A DNA stretch of 17,097 nt from NCBI GenBank assembly GCA_007120575.1, contig SKNJ01000167.1, positions 1 through 17,097 on the forward strand, read 5' to 3'. Source of the DNA: Thioalkalivibrio sp. Its GTDB lineage: Bacteria > Pseudomonadota > Gammaproteobacteria > Ectothiorhodospirales > Ectothiorhodospiraceae. Below, one piece after another: positions 1-7,339 of this stretch. Numbering within the stretch: the stretch's first letter is position 1; each line of letters opens with the position of its first letter. The notes under the pieces were generated by a model. The model was not told the origin of the DNA. It did no database searches and was given only the letters and a program-made list of their open reading frames with translations. Made by a program: the position numbers and the translations under genes.

Positions 1-476
1 AGCGAACGCGGTGACAGGCGTCCACTGGCCAGAATCAGCGGAATCCCCGCGCGCCCGCAACCACGATAGAGATTCGGCCATAACTCGGTTTCCACGATCA
101 CGGCCACGGCCGGACGGCTGCGGCGGAGAAAGCGTCGGACCGGGCCCGGCAGGTCGAGAGGGAGAAATCGATGATGAACGCTACTCCCGAGCACGGATTC
201 CACCCGCATCGCCCCCTCCGGCGTGGTGGTGGTCAGCAGCAGGGGGCGGCCGGGATGGCGCTCCAGCAAGGCGCGCGCCAGTGGCAAGGCCGCCTCCACC
301 TCGCCAACCGAGGCCGCATGCAGCCAGATGGAACCGGATTGCAGCGGCGCGCCGGCACCCCACCATTCCCTCCAGCGGGCGCGCGGCACGTGGCTGGCCG
401 TTGCCCGACGCATCAGACGCGCGAGCAGCACCGGCGAGGCCAGGCTCAGGAAGGCGGTGTACAGCGCGTGGCGCAT
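1..476 (-). CDS. waaA: Kdo transferase WaaA/KdtA (partial, C-terminus beyond left edge)
   Basis: This is the N-terminal 158 residues of 3-deoxy-D-manno-octulosonate transferase, the inner-membrane-associated GT30 enzyme that attaches Kdo to lipid IVA. The frame is open to the window edge, so the gene continues leftwards. After a short hydrophobic N-terminus (about residues 4-20) comes WLHAASVGEVEAALPL (51-66), the family signature; E59 in SVGE matches the conserved catalytic acid/base. ETELWPNLY (129-137) and the following SGRLSPRS are also typical of the GT30 N-terminal Rossmann domain. The ATG at 474-476 gives the expected N-terminus, although the ribosome-binding site is weak. It lies 35 bases downstream of gmhB on the same strand and probably ends a gmhA-gmhB-waaA operon. 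Identification is firm; the acceptor and the number of Kdo residues added cannot be judged from a fragment. Confidence 0.93.
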   Translation of the reverse strand, partial: MRHALYTAFLSLASPVLLARLMRRATASHVPRARWREWWGAGAPLQSGSIWLHAASVGEVEAALPLARALLERHPGRPLLLTTTTPEGAMRVESVLGSSVHHRFLPLDLPGPVRRFLRRSRPAVAVIVETELWPNLYRGCGRAGIPLILASGRLSPRS

Positions 477-511
477 CACGGATTATTCCGAAGGCCCCGG
501 CGAAACATCGG

Positions 512-1069
512 TCACCCCCCCCCTCCATCGAGCCACCCGATCACCTCGGGCAGGGCGCGAATGCGGGCCACTCCCGCCTCGTCGGGCAGGGGCCACCTGC
601 CTTCCGGATCAAACAGCAACCGTGCTCCGACCCCGGCCCGGCACGCGGCCTCGAGATCGGAGGGTCGGTCCCCGACCAGCACCGAGCCGGCCAGGTCCAG
701 CCCCAGGTCATCGCGCGCCCGCAGGAGCATGCCGGGCTCCGGCTTGCGATCCGGGCACGCGCGGCGATAGTCGGGCAGGGCATCCCGGGGATGGTGGGGG
801 CAATGGTAGACCGCAGCGATGTTCCCGCCATTTTCAGCGAAACGGGCACGCATCCATTCGCTCAGGTCGCGGAACTCGTCCTCGCCATAATAGCCACGCC
901 CGATCCCGGACTGGTTCGTCACCACCACCACTGACCAGTGGCGTGTGGTCGCGGCTGCCACCAGTTCGAAGATGCCGGGAACGAAATCGACCTGATCGGG
1001 GCGATGTACATAGCCGTGATCCACATTGATCACCCCGTCGCGATCGAGAAAGAGCGCGCGGACCGTCAC
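512..1069 (-). CDS. gmhB: D-glycero-beta-D-manno-heptose-1,7-bisphosphate 7-phosphatase GmhB
   Basis: A HAD-superfamily phosphatase of 185 residues that removes the C7 phosphate from heptose-1,7-bisphosphate in the cytoplasmic ADP-heptose pathway. Motif I is FLDRDGVIN (7-15), with nucleophile D9 and acid/base D11. TNQSGIGRGY (51-60) and a later VGDRPSD loop give the other HAD motifs. A zinc-loop region carries C90, H92 and C105, but the fourth ligand position, the second Cys of CxC in E. coli GmhB, is D107 here (CPDRKP). The GTG start at 1069 overlaps the gmhA stop as GTGA, implying translational coupling, and puts DRDG at the usual distance from the N-terminus; the longer upstream frame only reads through gmhA. 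Family assignment is firm. The anomer handled (beta for LPS) is inferred from the gmhA, hldE and waaA neighbours. Confidence 0.93.
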   Translation of the reverse strand: MTVRALFLDRDGVINVDHGYVHRPDQVDFVPGIFELVAAATTRHWSVVVVTNQSGIGRGYYGEDEFRDLSEWMRARFAENGGNIAAVYHCPHHPRDALPDYRRACPDRKPEPGMLLRARDDLGLDLAGSVLVGDRPSDLEAACRAGVGARLLFDPEGRWPLPDEAGVARIRALPEVIGWLDGGGG

Positions 1070-1665
1070 TCCGAGCCCGTGTCGCCCTGCGCCGCCACGA
1101 GGGCATCCTCGACCACACCGCACAGCAGATGCCCGATCAATCCGTGCACCTCCTGTACCCGGGCGGTTGCCGGATCCGGCACGCACAACACATGGTCCGC
1201 CGAATGGGTATCCGCCAGCCCCTTCTCGCCGGTCAGCGCAACCGTCGTCAGCCCCCGTGCGGCCGCGACTTCGAACGCGCGCAGCACGTTGGGCGAACGC
1301 CCGGAGGTGGTCAGTCCGACAAACACATCCCCCGGCTGCCCCAGCGCCTCCACCTGACGCGAAAAGACGTGCTCGTAACCAAAGTCGTTCGCGATCGCTG
1401 TCAGGACCGACGTGTCCGTGGTCAGCGCGATCGCCGCCGCCCCCGGCCGCACCGCCCGATAGCGACAGACGATCTCCGCCGCAATATGCTGGGCATCCGC
1501 CGCACTGCCGCCGTTACCGGCAATCAAGATCTTGCCGCCCGCAGCCAGGGTGGCCAGCCAGCATCGAGCGATGGCCTCGACGCCGAGGAGAAAGCTCTGA
1601 TCGTCGGCCAGTTCCCCGAACAGCCGGCTGGCGACCCGTAATTCTTCTGCGATCCCGTGCTGCAC
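1066..1665 (-). CDS. gmhA: Sedoheptulose-7-phosphate isomerase GmhA
   Basis: A 199-residue SIS-domain isomerase that converts sedoheptulose 7-phosphate to D-glycero-D-manno-heptose 7-phosphate, the first step of ADP-heptose synthesis. Signatures are GGKILIAGNGGSAADAQHIAAE (phosphosugar-binding loop), NDFGYEHVFSRQVEALGQPGD, the LTTSGRSPNV loop and a C-terminal VQEVHGLIGHLLC helix with the conserved His. The GTG at 1663-1665 is preferred because GAGGGG sits five bases before it and the resulting length is close to the roughly 190-200 residues usual in the family. The open frame continues upstream to 1740, but those residues do not look like GmhA. It is first of the leftward gmhA-gmhB-waaA run and is divergent from the acyltransferase gene, with 117 bases between the two starts. 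Confidence 0.94.
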   Translation of the reverse strand: MQHGIAEELRVASRLFGELADDQSFLLGVEAIARCWLATLAAGGKILIAGNGGSAADAQHIAAEIVCRYRAVRPGAAAIALTTDTSVLTAIANDFGYEHVFSRQVEALGQPGDVFVGLTTSGRSPNVLRAFEVAAARGLTTVALTGEKGLADTHSADHVLCVPDPATARVQEVHGLIGHLLCGVVEDALVAAQGDTGSE

Positions 1666-1782
1666 TCGTTCCCCTCGTTCCGTACATCTCCCGCGGCCAG
1701 GCAGATGCGGTGCCACTAACCAGCGCCCCCGGCTGTACAATACGCGCCATTATCCACCCGCGTCCCTGTTTCGACCATAGCG
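1666..1782. promoter_or_regulatory. Divergent intergenic region, probable promoters for gmhA and the acyltransferase gene
   Basis: The 117 bases between two divergent start codons must hold the control signals for both transcription units. A TACAAT hexamer at 1736-1741 on the plus strand is a reasonable -10 box about 41 bases before the ATG at 1783, though no good -35 lies 16-18 bases upstream. On the minus strand, positions 1749-1754 read GATAAT, a possible -10 for gmhA, again with a poor -35 match. The two candidate boxes lie only 7 bases apart, so the two promoters could interfere with or share regulation. The hexamers are visible; promoter activity is inferred. Confidence 0.35.
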
Positions 1783-2790
1783 ATGAGAATGCAACGCCAC
1801 CCGTCAGCCTGGCATCCGGCCAACTGGGGACAGTGCCTGTCCGTCGCCCTGCTGTGGCTGACTGGCCGGCTGCCCTGGCGCTGGGCCCTCCGGCTGGGCA
1901 CCGGGGCAGGGCATGCGCTCTACTACCTGGCGCCCGGACGCCGCTATGTCGTACGGCGCAATCTCGAACTGTGCTTTCCGCAGCTGGACACCGCCGAACG
2001 CGAACGCTGGGTACGCACCAACTTCGCCTATACCGGCCGCGGCATCGCCGAGGTCGCCCTGGGCTGGTTCGGCGGCCCCGCGGTGGACCGCGTGCCCTGC
2101 GATTTCCACGGACTGGAACACCTGCACGCAGCCCGGGATGCAGGCACCCCGGTCATACTGCTTTCCGGCCACTTCGCCTGCCTCGAAATGGCCGGTCGCC
2201 TGTTCGGTCGGCAGGTGGATATGTCGGCGATCTACAAGCCCATGAGAAAGAAGCCCGTGCTGGAGCGCACCATGCGGTACGGACGCGAGCGTACACTGGA
2301 ACAGGTCATCTCCAAGGATGACATCCGGGGCATCCTGCGCAGCCTCAAGAAGGGCGGGACCGTATGGTACGCCGGGGACCAGAACATGCGCCGCACCGAG
2401 CAGGTGTTTGCGCCATTTTTTGGCGTGTCGGCCTCCACCACCACCGGGTTGTCGCGGCTGGCACGCATGGGCCGGGCCTGCGTGCTGCCGATGTTCTACT
2501 ACGTCAACGCCCGGGGTGACGGCTACGAATTTGTCGTCGGTCCGCCCCTGGAGGACTTTCCGAGCGATGACCGTGCACGCGACGCAGCACGCATGAACGA
2601 AGTCATTGAACAGGCCGTACTGCACTCCCCCCGGCAGTACTTCTGGGCCCACCGACGCTTCAAGGATCAACCGGAAGGCACGCCGAATCCATACGCGGAA
2701 CTGCGCCATGCCCATTTTGGCCGCATGCCGTGGCAGAAAGACCGGCGAAAGAAAAACGCCCGGCGCAAGGGCTCGAACGATGCCTCCTGA
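1783..2790 (+). CDS. Lipid A late acyltransferase, LpxL/HtrB family
   Basis: A 335-residue protein of the lysophospholipid acyltransferase (LpxL/LpxM/LpxP) family, which transfers an acyl chain from acyl-ACP onto a hydroxyacyl chain of Kdo-lipid A at the inner membrane. The catalytic H-x4-E motif is HFACLE (H130, E135). IYKPMRKK, GGTVWYAGDQNMRR, APFFGVSASTTTGLSRLA and the C-terminal PRQYFWAHRRFKDQPEG block are all characteristic of the family. An N-terminal hydrophobic stretch (about 18-50) probably anchors it. The tail after residue 315 is short and rich in Lys and Arg. The ATG at 1783 is followed by another at 1789, and either could be used. It overlaps the next gene by 11 bases, so the two are probably co-transcribed. 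Whether it is LpxL, LpxM or a specialised paralogue cannot be decided by eye. Confidence 0.9.
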   Translation: MRMQRHPSAWHPANWGQCLSVALLWLTGRLPWRWALRLGTGAGHALYYLAPGRRYVVRRNLELCFPQLDTAERERWVRTNFAYTGRGIAEVALGWFGGPAVDRVPCDFHGLEHLHAARDAGTPVILLSGHFACLEMAGRLFGRQVDMSAIYKPMRKKPVLERTMRYGRERTLEQVISKDDIRGILRSLKKGGTVWYAGDQNMRRTEQVFAPFFGVSASTTTGLSRLARMGRACVLPMFYYVNARGDGYEFVVGPPLEDFPSDDRARDAARMNEVIEQAVLHSPRQYFWAHRRFKDQPEGTPNPYAELRHAHFGRMPWQKDRRKKNARRKGSNDAS

Positions 2791-3874
2791 ATACACGGTC
2801 GAGCACCCTCTGCTGAAAACCCCGCCACGCGATCTGTGCCTGCTACGACTGTCGGCCCTGGGCGACTGCACGCATGTGGTCCCGATCGTCCGCAGCCTGC
2901 AGGCCGCCTGGCCGCAGACCCGCATCACGTGGATCATCGGGAAACTCGAATACCAGCTGCTGGGCGACCTGCCGGGGGTCGAATTCGTGGTTGTGGACAA
3001 GAGCCGGGGGCACCGCGCCTATGGCGACCTCCGGCGCGCGCTGCGCGGTCGGCATTTCGATGTGCTCCTGCAGATGCAGGTCTCCCTGCGCGCCAGCCTG
3101 CTGGGCCTGCGGGTACCCGCACGGCGACGCCTGGGTTTCGACCGAAAGCGCGCACGGGATGTTCAGTGGCTGTTCACCCGCCACCGCATCGCTCATCGCC
3201 CGCGCGAACACGTCCTCGACGGCTTCTTCGGGTTTGCCGAAGCACTGGGGGTCCGCGAACGCATCCTGCGCTGGGATATCCCGGTACCCGAAACGGCCCG
3301 TGCCTGGGCCGACCGCCATCTCGCGCCGGACCGCCCCTGGCTCGCCATCAACCCGTGCTCCAGCACGCGCTTTCGCAACTTCCGCAACTGGGCCCCGGAA
3401 CGCTATGCAGCGGTCGCCGACCACGCTGCCGAACATCATGACATGGGGGTCGTGCTCACCGGCGGGCCCACCGCCCTGGAACACGACTACGGCGAAGCCA
3501 TCGCTCACCACTGCCGCAATCCCGTAACCAATCTGATCGGCCGGACCGACCTCAAACAACTCCTCGCCGTTCTCGCGCGGGCCAGCGCCCTGGTCTCGCC
3601 CGATTCGGGGCCCGCGCATATGGGCAATGCCATGGGCACCCCGGTGATCGGCCTGTATGCCGGCTCGAACCCGGACCGCACCGGCCCCTATTGCAGCCGC
3701 AAGTGGGTTATCAACAAATATCCCGAGGCCTGCCAGGCCGCCTTCGGCAAGCCGCCCGAGGCCCTGCGCTGGGGTCAGCGCGTGCGTGACCCGGCAGTCA
3801 TGGACCGCATCCTGATCACCGAGGTTACAGACATGCTAGACACCCTGATCCAGTCAGGACAAGGCCATGGATAG
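2780..3874 (+). CDS. Glycosyltransferase family 9 (heptosyltransferase, WaaC/WaaF-like)
   Basis: A 364-residue GT9 protein expected to transfer heptose from ADP-heptose to the LPS inner core on the cytoplasmic side of the membrane. LLRLSALGDCTHVVPIVRSL (21-40) is the N-terminal GT9 signature with the conserved SALGD. The C-terminal nucleotide-sugar-binding domain shows NPCSSTRFRNFRNW (191-204), VVLTGGP, IGRTDLKQLLAVLA and the strongly conserved SPDSGPAHMGNAMGTPVIGLY (273-293). The ATG at 2780 overlaps the acyltransferase stop, has AAGGG eight bases upstream and gives a normal length; the longer frame upstream is a shadow of the acyltransferase. Family is certain. Whether it is heptosyltransferase I, II or a later enzyme is uncertain. 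Only this one GT9 gene is present, so the second inner-core heptosyltransferase must lie elsewhere. Confidence 0.9.
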   Translation: MPPEYTVEHPLLKTPPRDLCLLRLSALGDCTHVVPIVRSLQAAWPQTRITWIIGKLEYQLLGDLPGVEFVVVDKSRGHRAYGDLRRALRGRHFDVLLQMQVSLRASLLGLRVPARRRLGFDRKRARDVQWLFTRHRIAHRPREHVLDGFFGFAEALGVRERILRWDIPVPETARAWADRHLAPDRPWLAINPCSSTRFRNFRNWAPERYAAVADHAAEHHDMGVVLTGGPTALEHDYGEAIAHHCRNPVTNLIGRTDLKQLLAVLARASALVSPDSGPAHMGNAMGTPVIGLYAGSNPDRTGPYCSRKWVINKYPEACQAAFGKPPEALRWGQRVRDPAVMDRILITEVTDMLDTLIQSGQGHG

Positions 3875-3956
3875 GACGAGGGCCATCCGACCAGCCGGCA
3901 TGTGGCACACCGCGGTCTCGCCGGGATTTGCCGCCGGAGGCACCCGCAGGGCATGA
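3867..3956 (+). CDS. Possible 29-codon leader ORF bridging the heptosyltransferase gene and kdkA
   Basis: In the 78-base gap between the heptosyltransferase stop and the kdkA start lies an ATG-to-TGA frame of 29 codons, MDRTRAIRPAG followed by MWHTAVSPGFAAGGTRRA. Its ATG overlaps the end of the heptosyltransferase gene by eight bases, and its TGA overlaps the kdkA ATG as ATGA. The geometry would suit translational coupling across the gap. The peptide has no recognisable domain and no strong ribosome-binding site, and short frames like this arise easily by chance in GC-rich DNA. Treat it as a candidate only. Confidence 0.2.
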   Translation: MDRTRAIRPAGMWHTAVSPGFAAGGTRRA

Positions 3957-4690
3957 AACCCGAGATCGTTCAGCACCAGGCACAGAACCATGCGATCCAC
4001 GACCCGCAGTGGCTGGATCCCCTCCCGCCATGGCTCTTCGATCCCGGTGCGCTGCGCGCACGGAAACTGATTACCGGCTCCGGAGCAGGGCGCAAGCCAG
4101 CGTGGTTCTTTCAACTGGCGGGCAAAACCCTGGTGCTGCGTCACTACTGGCGCGGCGGGCTGGTGGCGCGGTTCGTCTCCGACTCCTACCTCTGGACCGG
4201 CCTTGACCGTACCCGCCCGTTTCGCGAATGGCGGCTCCTGGCCTGCCTGCGTGCGCGAGGCCTCCCGGTGCCGGCACCGGTTGCGGCCCGCGCGCTCCGT
4301 CACGGTGCGCTCTACCGAGCGGACCTGGTCACCGTGGCGATCCCCGATGCTATCCCTCTGGACCAGCGCCTGCGGCATGCCGAAATCGGTACCGAGCTGT
4401 GGAAGCACATCGGCGCCACCATCGGGCGTTTTCATGCCGCAGGCGCCTGTCACGCCGATCTCAATGTTCGCAACATCCTGCTCGACACCGAGGACAACCC
4501 GTGGCTGATCGACTGGGATCAGGGACGCCTGCGCCGACCGGGCCAGGCCTGGCAGCGATCGAACCTCGATCGTCTGCGGCGTTCTCTGGACAAGGACCCG
4601 GTTCTCGCGGAAGCGGCAGGCCATGGCTGGGAGGCCTTTCTGTGCGGACACGCCAGCACCCGGAACGCCCCGACAGTTTTACCCCGGTGA
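3953..4690 (+). CDS. kdkA: 3-deoxy-D-manno-octulosonic acid kinase KdkA
   Basis: A 245-residue Kdo kinase, known in Haemophilus-type LPS to phosphorylate the Kdo residue with ATP on the cytoplasmic side of the inner membrane. The N-lobe block is LVLRHYWRGGLVARFVSDSY (60-79), almost diagnostic for KdkA, followed by RPFREWRLLACLRARGLPVPAPVAA. The catalytic loop is CHADLNVRNILL (166-177, with D169 as base), and IDWDQGRLR (186-194) is the metal-binding segment. The ATG at 3953 is chosen because it gives the usual family length and the typical LFDP start region near residue 28. A GTG at 3902 is in frame but adds unsupported residues. The gene ends tail-to-tail with the ligase gene, overlapping by 12 bases. 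A kdkA gene often goes with a single, phosphorylated Kdo; that applies here only if WaaA is monofunctional. Confidence 0.9.
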   Translation: MKPEIVQHQAQNHAIHDPQWLDPLPPWLFDPGALRARKLITGSGAGRKPAWFFQLAGKTLVLRHYWRGGLVARFVSDSYLWTGLDRTRPFREWRLLACLRARGLPVPAPVAARALRHGALYRADLVTVAIPDAIPLDQRLRHAEIGTELWKHIGATIGRFHAAGACHADLNVRNILLDTEDNPWLIDWDQGRLRRPGQAWQRSNLDRLRRSLDKDPVLAEAAGHGWEAFLCGHASTRNAPTVLPR

Positions 4691-6040
4691 CGCCGCAGGA
4701 CGCTTGCCGCCGCACACATCGCGGTCAGGATCGTGCAACACCAGGGCCCCGCAGGCCACCACCGCCAGCATGAAGATCAGCAACGCACGGGTACTCGAGT
4801 GCCCGATCCCCACATCGGTCAGCAGCGCAACGAGGGTCATCAACCAGAACCCGGCCGTGGCAAGCGCAACCCCGGTTGCCACCCGCCGCTGGCGCCAGGC
4901 CCGGGCAAAGTCTCTGAACAATGTCCCGTACACGAGAACAAACCCCAACAGCCCGACCAGGCCCAGGCCGTACGCCAGTTCAAGATAGATGTTGTGAAGG
5001 TGCCCCGTGGAACTGCGGAAATCCAGCATGCTGCGCTCGGCCAGCACCGGTTTCGAGCCGCTGCCCCAGCCGAACCATGGGCGTTCGCCAACCGCCGCCA
5101 CGCCTTCGACCCACATGTTCACCCGCTCACCCAGGGCGGGGTCGGCGCCCTCCAGCGCCTCCCGATCCAGTGCCAGGATGGCATTCCATGCCTCGCCAGC
5201 CCCGGCAATCCGTTTCTCCAGCACGTTGCCGGGATCCAGAGACAGCATGAATACAAGCGCGATAACCAGAAACGCGCCCCCGCCCGCAACCGCCCGCAGG
5301 AAGCAACCGTGCGCCCGGCCCAGCCTCATCACCAGAACCAGTGAGCATGCGACCAGCGCACCCAGCCACGCGCCGCGCGTCTGTGAGCCATACAGGGCGA
5401 CCAGAAATCCCGACAGCCCCAGCATGGTCACCACCACGTGCGCAGTCGGCGGCCGCCACGCCTGCGGTTCCGCTCGCTGCCCGATCACCCAGAAGGCCAG
5501 GACGGCGAAGCTGATGACAACACCAGCCGCGGAGGCGAACCCCGTACGCGAGGCGACGCGACCCCACAGGTCGCGGCTGGCGAACGGGCCCTCGAATAAC
5601 ACCGGATAGTCAATGGAGAGCAGCCGATTAACGAACAGGCTCAACACAACCAGCAACAGCAACCACGGCAGATGCCGACGGTACTGGAGCATCCACCACC
5701 CGACAAGCAGACTGAACAGACCGGACACACGCGCCACATGGCTCCAGTGGGGATTGCTGCTCTCGTGCATCACCGGATGAACGAAAGCGAGCACCAGCGA
5801 CTGGACCACCACATAGACCGTCAGCGCGGTCGCCAGCCAGAATACCGGGAGGCGCCGAACATCCCGCCAGATCGCTCCGGCGACGGGGATACTGGCAAGC
5901 AACAGCGCGAGCGCCGCGAGATTGAACCCCGAGGTCGACAAGTCCACCGAAAGGGCCATGGCGAACAGCGCGACCCACCCGGTCCGACGGGCCAGGGCCT
6001 CCGCACGCGACTGCGCCGGATGCATCGCGGCATCAACCAT
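4679..6040 (-). CDS. waaL: O-antigen ligase family membrane protein (WaaL-like)
   Basis: A polytopic protein of about 453 residues with many hydrophobic segments (for example 21-55, 66-90, 104-120, 124-140, 167-186, 200-216, 225-240, 252-267, 353-372, 388-406, 418-436). This is the O-antigen ligase / Wzy_C architecture. The large periplasmic loop region between about 270 and 350 contains RVNMWVEG (306-313), PWFGWGSGS (321-329) and HLHNIYLE (347-354), where the conserved His of ligases is found; TRGAWLGA (221-228) is another family mark. It would join O-antigen or another polymer from undecaprenyl diphosphate to the completed core in the periplasm. The ATG at 6038-6040 has GCGAGG ten bases upstream; a GTG at 6088 would add 16 residues. 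It lies downstream of the FkbM gene. Ligase versus polymerase (Wzy) cannot be separated with certainty by sequence; the core-locus context favours ligase. Confidence 0.82.
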   Translation of the reverse strand: MVDAAMHPAQSRAEALARRTGWVALFAMALSVDLSTSGFNLAALALLLASIPVAGAIWRDVRRLPVFWLATALTVYVVVQSLVLAFVHPVMHESSNPHWSHVARVSGLFSLLVGWWMLQYRRHLPWLLLLVVLSLFVNRLLSIDYPVLFEGPFASRDLWGRVASRTGFASAAGVVISFAVLAFWVIGQRAEPQAWRPPTAHVVVTMLGLSGFLVALYGSQTRGAWLGALVACSLVLVMRLGRAHGCFLRAVAGGGAFLVIALVFMLSLDPGNVLEKRIAGAGEAWNAILALDREALEGADPALGERVNMWVEGVAAVGERPWFGWGSGSKPVLAERSMLDFRSSTGHLHNIYLELAYGLGLVGLLGFVLVYGTLFRDFARAWRQRRVATGVALATAGFWLMTLVALLTDVGIGHSSTRALLIFMLAVVACGALVLHDPDRDVCGGKRPAASPG

Positions 6041-6109
6041 CCGCGCGGAACCTCGCTGCATTCTTGGAAGATCTGCAACAGCCCGCACCGGGGTACGCGA
6101 GCCAAAGTC

Positions 6110-7099
6110 TCATGCCGGGGTAGTTGACTGCGGCAGGCAGACGATATCCATCTGCCGGGACAAGTCCTCTGGCAGGGGCACGGCAAAGGGGGGATGCTCC
6201 ACGACTCGCATCACCCGATACCCCGCGGCCACGAGCCGCTCGACGAGCGCGGCCGCGTCATACCGATCCGGCGACAGCTCCATGACCAGGCCCGGCCGAC
6301 ATTCGCGCAACATCGGCGAAAGCGCCTCGATCAGCGTCTCCTCGTAGCCCTCGACATCAAGCTTGACGCAATCCACCCGCGGGCAGCCCTGGGTTTCCCA
6401 CCAGTCCCCGAAGGATCGCACCTCGACACTGAGGTTACGCTCGCCCTCTCGGGGCTGGCGCAGCGAGGCGGCGCCATTGTTCACCTCGGGAATGGCCAGG
6501 GTCATGGTGGCATCCGACGTCCCGAGGGCAAACGCATGCACACACACGACGTGATCCAGGTCGTTGTCGTCGACGCTCTGGCGCAATTGAGGGAGGACCT
6601 CGGGATTCGGCTCGAAGGCGTGGACGCAACCATCAGGTCCGACCGCCTCCGCCAGTTCCAGCGTCAGGACCCCGACATTGGCCCCGATGTCCAGCACGCA
6701 GGCGCCCGGTGCCGACAACTCGCGCAGCCAGTGCGTCACGCCCGGCTGATGCACACCCAGCACGAAGGCATTCCACGGACACTTGTGCCGGATATCGTGG
6801 GTGACGCGGTGCCCCCGGAAGCGATAGCTGCGCCACACCGGCGCTTCGGCCTTGCGCAATGCCGTATAGTGGCCGCGCCGCAGGGCCTCCAGCAGTTCTG
6901 TCGGGGCCAGGCGATGTCCCAGGCGCAGCAGGAACGGCGCCCGTCGAATCGAATCGGTCACCTCGGACGATGAGGGCAAATCTGTCGCATCCGCGCGCAC
7001 CATCGACTCGACAACGTCCAGCGTTTTTCCGCCCTTCGCGACGGCACGCCGGGCGTAGCGCCGAGCAATTGTCCTGACCAACCATTGCACAAGCCACAT
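6110..7099 (-). CDS. FkbM-family SAM-dependent methyltransferase
   Basis: A 329-residue protein whose C-terminal two thirds form a Rossmann methyltransferase of the FkbM family. Visible motifs are CVLDIGANVGVLTLELA (134-150, SAM-binding motif I), VHAFEPNP (159-166, motif II acidic residue), VRSFGDWW and the FkbM-typical VDCVKLDVEGYEETL (242-256). The first 100 or so residues have no clear domain, although this region carries the moderately conserved W/Y-rich lead-in common in such proteins. Family members O-methylate sugars or polyketides; next to the ligase gene, the likely substrate here is a core or O-antigen sugar hydroxyl. The ATG at 7097-7099 has AGGAGG about 15 bases upstream, rather far, and an in-frame ATG at 7147 is an alternative start. 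It is divergent from the first GT4 gene. The substrate is inferred from neighbours only. Confidence 0.82.
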   Translation of the reverse strand: MWLVQWLVRTIARRYARRAVAKGGKTLDVVESMVRADATDLPSSSEVTDSIRRAPFLLRLGHRLAPTELLEALRRGHYTALRKAEAPVWRSYRFRGHRVTHDIRHKCPWNAFVLGVHQPGVTHWLRELSAPGACVLDIGANVGVLTLELAEAVGPDGCVHAFEPNPEVLPQLRQSVDDNDLDHVVCVHAFALGTSDATMTLAIPEVNNGAASLRQPREGERNLSVEVRSFGDWWETQGCPRVDCVKLDVEGYEETLIEALSPMLRECRPGLVMELSPDRYDAAALVERLVAAGYRVMRVVEHPPFAVPLPEDLSRQMDIVCLPQSTTPA

Positions 7100-7339
7100 G
7101 TTCGTCAACCCGCCCCTCCTGCCCCATGAAACCAGCCGCCCGTGCACCGTGAATTATGCCGGGAACGGCAGACCGACGCGAGGACCCGCCGTGCGGGAAC
7201 GGTGCAGCATCAGGAAACAAGCAGTACCATCCCGTGCAGGCAGCAAGCCAATGCAGCGGGCCCGGTCCGGCATGGACACGGGGAACCGGACACCCCGGAG
7301 AACGGACACGTTGGGACACACCCGACCGGAAGACGAGGC
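7100..7339. promoter_or_regulatory. 240-base divergent intergenic region between the FkbM gene and first GT4 gene
   Basis: This is the longest gap in the window and separates two divergent genes, so it should contain promoters for both. On the minus strand a CATAAT-like hexamer is seen near 7156-7161, about 60 bases before the FkbM start, without a convincing -35. On the plus strand I see no clear sigma-70 pair. Short open frames cross the region, one ending as ATGA at the GT4 start, but none resembles a protein. No inverted repeat or terminator stands out. Confidence 0.3.

Noticed and set aside
181..528. Minus-strand 115-codon open frame at the left edge
   Set aside because: Out-of-frame shadow of waaA; the neighbouring frame carries the HAASVGEVEAALPL and ETELWPN motifs and is open to the edge.
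1026..2321. Plus-strand open frame of 431 codons across gmhA and the acyltransferase start
   Set aside because: Arg/Pro/Ser-rich translation typical of an out-of-frame GC-rich read; conflicts with gmhA and the acyltransferase.
1804..3000. Minus-strand open frame of 398 codons opposite the acyltransferase gene
   Set aside because: Shadow of the LpxL-like gene; low-complexity translation with no motif.
3854..4651. Minus-strand open frame of 265 codons opposite kdkA
   Set aside because: Antisense to clear KdkA motifs; no domain visible and no suitable start context.
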